Source: Streptococcus sp. oral taxon 431
GTDB lineage: Bacteria; Bacillota; Bacilli; Lactobacillales; Streptococcaceae
Assembly (NCBI RefSeq): GCF_001553685.1
Contig: NZ_CP014264.1
Location: 1,938,501-2,002,500 of the forward strand
Direction of reading: 5' to 3'
Length of the DNA: 64,000 bases
Position 1 is the stretch's first letter; every line of letters starts with the position of its first letter. Below are positions 60,191 through 64,000 of the stretch, piece by piece. The position numbers were made by a program, and so were the translations under genes. The notes beneath the pieces were generated by a model that worked only from the letters and a program-made list of their open reading frames with translations, was not told the DNA's origin and did no database searches.

Positions 60191-60237
60191 AAAAAAGAAG
60201 AAACAACTTCATTAAAAAGTTGTTTCTTCTTTTTTTA
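60191..60237 (-). terminator. Terminator between DUF1033 gene and comGA
   Basis: Long perfect hairpin GAAGAAACAACTT / AAGTTGTTTCTTC with T-runs, overlapping the last codons of the DUF1033 gene. Confidence 0.85.
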
Positions 60238-60589
60238 TGCGACAAGTACGGTGGATTTCTAAACCAGTCTGCTTTTCGTAACCAGGTCTAAATTTTTCAT
60301 CTGGAATGACTTGACCATCTTCCAACAAAGCCAAGGAATGATATTGCTGAAGAAATTCATCGCATTCTTCACACCAGCGTTTATCTTCTGGATCCCAAAA
60401 AATAGTCATCAAGTCTCCTCTACTTTTGTAAAGGGGAATCTCCTTTTCTAACTCAAACCAACAAGACTTATAATATTTCAAGGCGTCATAATAGTTATCA
60501 AATTTTTTGCTCGCAATGACGTCGTCTTCCCAGCCTTCTATAAACCACCACGGTTCAAAATCTCCGTACATTTTTATAACTCGATACAT
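60212..60589 (-). CDS. DUF1033 family protein
   Basis: 125 aa, cytoplasmic and acidic. Sequence begins MYRVIKMYGDFEPWWFIEGW; the Trp-rich N-terminus and WDPEDKRWCEECDEFLQQ are typical of DUF1033, a family of unknown role found upstream of comGA in streptococci. It is not inside the competence operon, as a terminator separates them. Confidence 0.8.
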   Translation of the reverse strand: MYRVIKMYGDFEPWWFIEGWEDDVIASKKFDNYYDALKYYKSCWFELEKEIPLYKSRGDLMTIFWDPEDKRWCEECDEFLQQYHSLALLEDGQVIPDEKFRPGYEKQTGLEIHRTCRIKKEETTF

Positions 60590-60678
60590 AGTTTAACTTC
60601 CTTTGTACCGTATATTATAGCGAAATTTTGAGAACAATGAAAGAATTTTGCTCATTTTCACGAATTATATAACATTTT

Positions 60679-60716
60679 CAAAAAATCCAGCTATTCTAAA
60701 ACGAATAACTGGATTT
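60679..60716 (-). terminator. Terminator of the alcohol dehydrogenase gene
   Basis: Hairpin AATCCAG-TATTC / GAATA-CTGGATT followed by TTTTTTG on the minus strand. Confidence 0.85.
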
Positions 60717-60726
60717 AAAAACAAGA

Positions 60727-61785
60727 TTAACCTTCTGAAATATCGTTTTCAATGATCACTTTAATTGCATGATGATCGGCGGCCTTACTAAATACTTCAT
60801 AGGCCTTTTCTATTTCACTAAGTTTGAAATAATGAGTTACCAATTTTTCAGGTTCAATTTTATGACTTTCTAAGGCTTTCAAAAGCTGAGGAGTTGTATT
60901 GGTAGAAACCAATCCAGTAGTAACATTAATGTTACGAATCCAAAGAGTGTCCAAATCAAACTGAACTGGTTTACCATGCACACCACAGTTGGCTACTGTT
61001 CCGTCTACACCGATAATCTTTTGACAGAGATCAAACGTTGCAGGAATACCAACAGCTTCTATAGCAACATCCACACCTCTACCATCTGTTAAATCATAAA
61101 TTTCTTGAATTGCTTTTTCAGGGTCTGAAGAATTAATCTTATGAGTAGCACCGAAAGAAACTGCAGTATCTAAACGGTTATCGTCTAGGTCCACCATAAT
61201 CAATTTAGCTGGTGAATAGAATTGTGCCGTCAAAAGAGCTGCCAATCCAACTGGCCCTGAACCAACGATAGCTACACTACAGCCGGGCTCAACTTTCCCT
61301 TTTAAGACACCAATTTCATAGCCAGTTGGCAAGATATCAGATAACATAACTAAGGCTTCATCAGACAAGTCAGATGGAGTATGATAAAGAGTATTATCAG
61401 CATGAGGCACACGTAGATATTCAGCCTGCATACCGTCAATCAAATGTCCAAAAATCCATCCACCTTCGTCTTCACAGTGAGCATAGATTCCTTTTTTACA
61501 ATAGTAACACTTGCCACATGCACAAACGCAAGAAATTAAAACCTTATCACCCTTTTTGAAGTTTGAAACTCCTGCTCCAACTTCCTCTACAATACCAATT
61601 CCTTCATGCCCTAGGATAGTTCCACTCTTACAAGCAGGAACATCTCCTTTAATAATATGAAGGTCTGTACCACAAATAGTAGTCTTAACGATACGCACAA
61701 TAGAATCTGTTGGCTTGCGAATAACTGGTTTGTCAACATCAACAAATGACGCAAGGCCTGGTTTAACGTAAGTATAAGCTTTCAT
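60727..61785 (-). CDS. Zinc-dependent alcohol dehydrogenase family protein
   Basis: 352 aa, medium-chain dehydrogenase. Catalytic zinc ligands in TICGTDLH and GHEGIG; a structural zinc site in CVCACGKCYYCKKGIYAHC; NAD-binding VGSGPVGLAA. Start MKAYTYVKPG follows GGAGGATT. It resembles alcohol/threonine-type dehydrogenases active in fermentation; the exact substrate is not shown. Has its own terminator. Confidence 0.88.
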   Translation of the reverse strand: MKAYTYVKPGLASFVDVDKPVIRKPTDSIVRIVKTTICGTDLHIIKGDVPACKSGTILGHEGIGIVEEVGAGVSNFKKGDKVLISCVCACGKCYYCKKGIYAHCEDEGGWIFGHLIDGMQAEYLRVPHADNTLYHTPSDLSDEALVMLSDILPTGYEIGVLKGKVEPGCSVAIVGSGPVGLAALLTAQFYSPAKLIMVDLDDNRLDTAVSFGATHKINSSDPEKAIQEIYDLTDGRGVDVAIEAVGIPATFDLCQKIIGVDGTVANCGVHGKPVQFDLDTLWIRNINVTTGLVSTNTTPQLLKALESHKIEPEKLVTHYFKLSEIEKAYEVFSKAADHHAIKVIIENDISEG

Positions 61786-61885
61786 AAGCAATCCTCCGCT
61801 TTTTTATTTGTATTATTTATATCATAATTGTAAGCCTTTTCATTTAAAAAATCAAGTGATTTGTGAAAGAAATAACAAATTTGTT

Positions 61886-61920
61886 TTAAAAAAGAAGAAA
61901 CTAAACTAGTTTCTTCTTTA
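61886..61920 (-). terminator. nagA terminator
   Basis: Perfect 13-bp hairpin AAAGAAGAAACTA / TAGTTTCTTCTTT followed by TTT on the minus strand. Confidence 0.88.
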
Positions 61921-61924
61921 GAAA

Positions 61925-63076
61925 TTATGCTTGATAACGTTTTTCACCATCTAGATAAGTTGCTACTAATTCCAAATCTTTATCTAGCACGATAAAGTCA
62001 GCATCGTAGCCTTCACGAATTTGTCCACAGACGTCATCGATATGAACTGATTTAGCTGGGTTCAGACTAGCCATCATGACTGCTTCATGAGGATTTGCAA
62101 TTCCCCACTCAACGACATTTTTCAAACCATCTTTAAGTTTGAGAATGGAACCTGCCAAGTTACCTGTAGATTTAAGGCGAGCAGTCCCATTTGCAACTAC
62201 AACTGGAAATTCACCTAACATATAATCGCCATCTTGCAAACCGCCTGCTGTCATACAGTCAGTGATAAGGGCAATATTTTCAGTTCCTTTTTGTTTAAGA
62301 AGAATTTCGCAAGCCTTAGGATCCACGTGATGACCATCACAAATCAATTCTGCATAAGTGTGTGGTAACTCATACATAGCACCAACCATACCAAGTTCGC
62401 GGTGTGTTAAACCACGCATTCCATTATAGGCATGAACCCAAACACTAGCCCCGGCATCAACAGCTTTTTTTGCTTCATCAAAGGTAGCATTAGAGTGACC
62501 AAGAGCAACAGTTACACCTTCACCAGTAATTGTACGTACAAAATCCTCAACACCATCACGTTCAGGTGCAAGAGCAATTTTATTAAGAAGACCATTAGCA
62601 GCCTTTTGCCAAGCGCGAAATTCATCCATACGTGGATCTTTCATATAGGCAGGATTTTGAGCCCCCTTAAATTCTTCGGTGAAGTAAGGTCCTTCAAAAT
62701 AAATACCACGAATCTTAGCACCAGATGCTTCTTGATAGCGTGCACCAATGTTTTCAGTAACAGCCAGCAATTGTTCGTATGATGAAGTTAGTGTAGTTGG
62801 TAAGAAACTAGTAACACCTGTGCTAAGAAGGCCTTCACTCATCGTATGAAGTGTACCTTCGATATTATTATCCATAACATCGACACCACCAAAACCATGA
62901 ATGTGTGTATCAACTAGACCCGGTGCAATGCTGTAACCAGAGTAGTCTAAAATTTCTGCATCATCCGAAATCTCTTCAACATGCTTACCAAACTTGCCAT
63001 CAATAAGTTCCAAATAACCTCCACGACGAATACCATGTGGATAGAAAAATTGATCAGCTTTAATATACTTAGGCAT
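61925..63076 (-). CDS. nagA: N-acetylglucosamine-6-phosphate deacetylase
   Basis: Amidohydrolase converting GlcNAc-6-P to glucosamine-6-P and acetate, feeding amino sugars (including those from sialic acid cut by the sialidase at the other end of the window) to glycolysis and wall synthesis. 383 aa; metal-binding VDTHIHGFGG, VALGHSNATFDEA and the catalytic Asp in ITDCMTAGG. Single gene with a NagR-like operator at its promoter. Confidence 0.95.
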   Translation of the reverse strand: MPKYIKADQFFYPHGIRRGGYLELIDGKFGKHVEEISDDAEILDYSGYSIAPGLVDTHIHGFGGVDVMDNNIEGTLHTMSEGLLSTGVTSFLPTTLTSSYEQLLAVTENIGARYQEASGAKIRGIYFEGPYFTEEFKGAQNPAYMKDPRMDEFRAWQKAANGLLNKIALAPERDGVEDFVRTITGEGVTVALGHSNATFDEAKKAVDAGASVWVHAYNGMRGLTHRELGMVGAMYELPHTYAELICDGHHVDPKACEILLKQKGTENIALITDCMTAGGLQDGDYMLGEFPVVVANGTARLKSTGNLAGSILKLKDGLKNVVEWGIANPHEAVMMASLNPAKSVHIDDVCGQIREGYDADFIVLDKDLELVATYLDGEKRYQA

Positions 63077-63124
63077 AATGATAACCCCCTTAAGAAATAA
63101 TCTACTATTTATTATGTCAATTAC

Positions 63125-63166
63125 ATTATAAACCTTTCAAAACAATTTGTAAATGGTATAGACCTT
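63125..63166 (-). promoter_or_regulatory. nagA promoter with NagR-like operator
   Basis: -10 TATAAT (63130-63125) and -35 TTTACA (63153-63148) with 17 bp between. AATGGTATAGACC (63152-63164) resembles the GntR-family NagR operator (dre) and touches the -35, which suggests repression relieved by amino-sugar phosphates. The operator assignment is from memory of the motif. Confidence 0.6.
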
Positions 63167-63193
63167 TTTTAGTGAAATTTTAATAAATTACTC

Positions 63194-63222
63194 AACAAAA
63201 AAACAAGGTTTGAAAACCTTGT
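63194..63222 (-). terminator. Terminator of the tRNA cluster
   Basis: Hairpin ACAAGGTTTTCAAACCTTGT followed by TTTTTTT on the minus strand, just past tRNA-Leu. Confidence 0.88.
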
Positions 63223-63233
63223 CTTTATTACTA

Positions 63234-63317
63234 TACCGGCGGCCGGGGTCGAACCGGCACGTCCTTGCGGACACTGGATTTTGAGTCCAGCGCGTCTGCC
63301 AATTCCGCCACGCCGGC
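63234..63317 (-). tRNA. tRNA-Leu (anticodon CAA)
   Basis: 84 nt with acceptor GCCGGCG / CGCCGGT, a long variable arm GTCCGCAAGGAC and anticodon loop CTCAAAA (CAA). Last tRNA of the nine-gene cluster. Confidence 0.95.
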
Positions 63318-63327
63318 AAATAGTAAC

Positions 63328-63398
63328 TGGGGTAGCTGGATTCGAACCAACGCATGAGGGAGTCAAAGTCCCTTGCCTTACCGCTTGGCTATACCCCA
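63328..63398 (-). tRNA. tRNA-Gln (anticodon TTG)
   Basis: 71 nt, acceptor TGGGGTA / TACCCCA, anticodon loop CTTTGAC (TTG), T-arm GGTTCGAATCC. Confidence 0.95.
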
Positions 63399-63411
63399 AT
63401 AATATAAAATA

Positions 63412-63485
63412 GGCGAGTGATGGGGATCGAACCCACGCATGCCAGAGCCACAATCTGGTGTGTTAACCACTTCACCACACCCGCC
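63412..63485 (-). tRNA. tRNA-His (anticodon GTG)
   Basis: 74 nt including the extra 5' G (G-1) that pairs with the terminal C, a hallmark of tRNA-His. Anticodon loop TTGTGGC (GTG). Confidence 0.95.
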
Positions 63486-63497
63486 ATAATTTTAAAA

Positions 63498-63568
63498 CAC
63501 GGGCAGTAGGAATTGAACCCACACTGAAGGTTTTGGAGACCTTAGTTCTACCTTTAAACTATGCCCGT
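63498..63568 (-). tRNA. tRNA-Trp (anticodon CCA)
   Basis: 71 nt, acceptor ACGGGCA / TGCCCGT with discriminator G, anticodon loop CTCCAAA (CCA). Confidence 0.95.
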
Positions 63569-63579
63569 AGTTAAGGTTA

Positions 63580-63660
63580 TGGAAGGGGAGGGATTCGAAC
63601 CCCCGAACCCGAAGGAGCGGATTTACAGTCCGCCGCGTTTAGCCTCTTCGCTACCCTTCC
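63580..63660 (-). tRNA. tRNA-Tyr (anticodon GTA)
   Basis: 81 nt with a long variable arm (TCCTTCGGGTTCG region), acceptor GGAAGGG / CCCTTCC, anticodon loop CTGTAAA (GTA). Confidence 0.95.
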
Positions 63661-63672
63661 AAAATATTTAAA

Positions 63673-63745
63673 TGGCGCGAGACGGAATCGAACCGCCGAC
63701 ACATGGAGCTTCAATCCATTGCTCTACCAACTGAGCTACCGAGCC
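63673..63745 (-). tRNA. tRNA-Phe (anticodon GAA)
   Basis: 73 nt, anticodon loop TTGAAGC (GAA), T-arm GGTTCGATTCC. The acceptor stem (GGCTCGG with TCGCGCC) has one T-C mismatch in the middle. Confidence 0.93.
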
Positions 63746-63749
63746 TTAT

Positions 63750-63822
<73 letters not shown>

Positions 63823-63832
63823 TTAATAATAA

Positions 63833-63922
63833 AGGAGGATGTGGGATTCGAACCCACGCACGCTTTTACACGCCTGACGGTTTTCAAGACCGTTCCCTTC
63901 AGCCGGACTTGGGTAATCCTCC
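63833..63922 (-). tRNA. tRNA-Ser (anticodon TGA)
   Basis: 90 nt with a long variable arm, acceptor GGAGGAT / ATCCTCC, anticodon loop CTTGAAA (TGA). Confidence 0.95.
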
Positions 63923-63928
63923 AATAAA

Positions 63929-64000
63929 TAGTCCGTACGGGATTCGAACCCGTGTTACCGCCGTGAAAAGGCGGTGTCTTAACCCCTTGACCAACGGACC
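63929..64000 (-). tRNA. tRNA-Glu (anticodon TTC)
   Basis: 72 nt ending exactly at the window edge. Acceptor GGTCCGT / ACGGACT (G-T at pair 1), anticodon loop TTTTCAC (TTC). First tRNA of the cluster inside this window; more may lie upstream. Confidence 0.95.

Noticed and set aside
63169-63453. Open frame of 94 codons on minus
   Set aside because: It runs through tRNA-Leu, tRNA-Gln and part of tRNA-His; no ribosome binding site; an artefact.

Overview
The window is a stretch of chromosome from a mitis-group Streptococcus (S. mitis / S. pseudopneumoniae / S. pneumoniae relatives). The evidence is low GC, four BOX repeats, the ami oligopeptide operon, endA-epuA, patA-patB, the comG (cgl) competence operon, a nanA-type sialidase with a YSIRK-like signal, and the long tRNA cluster next to nagA. 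The nanA tail repeats, the sorbitol (gut) operon and several gene adjacencies do not match the S. pneumoniae gene order that I remember, so a non-pneumococcal mitis-group strain is the better guess. Almost everything is on the minus strand; only tRNA-Cys, acyP, yidC and a KimA-like transporter are on plus.

Layout. 1-4.6 kb: a sialidase gene running off the left edge, and an acetyl-xylan-esterase-family gene. 5.0-11.5 kb: amiACDEF oligopeptide uptake operon (read right to left). 11.6-13.2 kb: tRNA-Cys, whose terminator T-tract is split by an intact ISL3-family element with a perfect 8-bp target duplication. 13.2-22.5 kb: CNNM/CorC protein, endA, epuA, murA, DUF1146, SepM-like protease, coaD, rsmD, asnA, a Bax-inhibitor-family protein, a SpoU-type methyltransferase. 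22.5-23.8 kb: divergent acyP and yidC. 23.9-36.0 kb: pflA, lysA, purR, a tight cluster (rmuC, yhaM/cbf1, thiN, rpe, rsgA, rsmA), an accessory-looking pair (membrane-anchored unknown plus SseB-domain protein), rnmV and tatD. 36.1-41.8 kb: KimA-like K+ transporter, rpmH, an aminotransferase, an uncharacterised small transcription unit, gltX.

41.9-50.8 kb is the most dynamic segment. An IS3-family element lies in the loop of a terminator. Next to it is a 476-bp 3' remnant of pgi, then a complete sorbitol PTS operon (srlD, PRD regulator, gutM, srlA, srlE, srlB) with a CcpA-type site on its promoter, then a full, clearly diverged pgi. This is best read as acquisition of a pgi-gut block that left the 3' end of another pgi behind.

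50.9-63.1 kb: class-I glutamine amidotransferase, the PatAB drug-efflux pair with an attenuator-like leader containing a three-codon ORF, a histidine phosphatase, the seven-gene comG pilus operon behind a near-consensus ComX box, DUF1033, a zinc alcohol dehydrogenase and nagA with a NagR-like operator. 63.2-64 kb: nine consecutive tRNA genes (transcribed Glu-Ser-fMet-Phe-Tyr-Trp-His-Gln-Leu).

I did not find a CRISPR array, prophage, toxin-antitoxin module or recognisable new defence system. The items most worth testing are the patAB leader, the pgi/gut rearrangement, both insertion sequences landing in intrinsic terminators, and the 318-nt small transcription unit at 39.75-40.07 kb.
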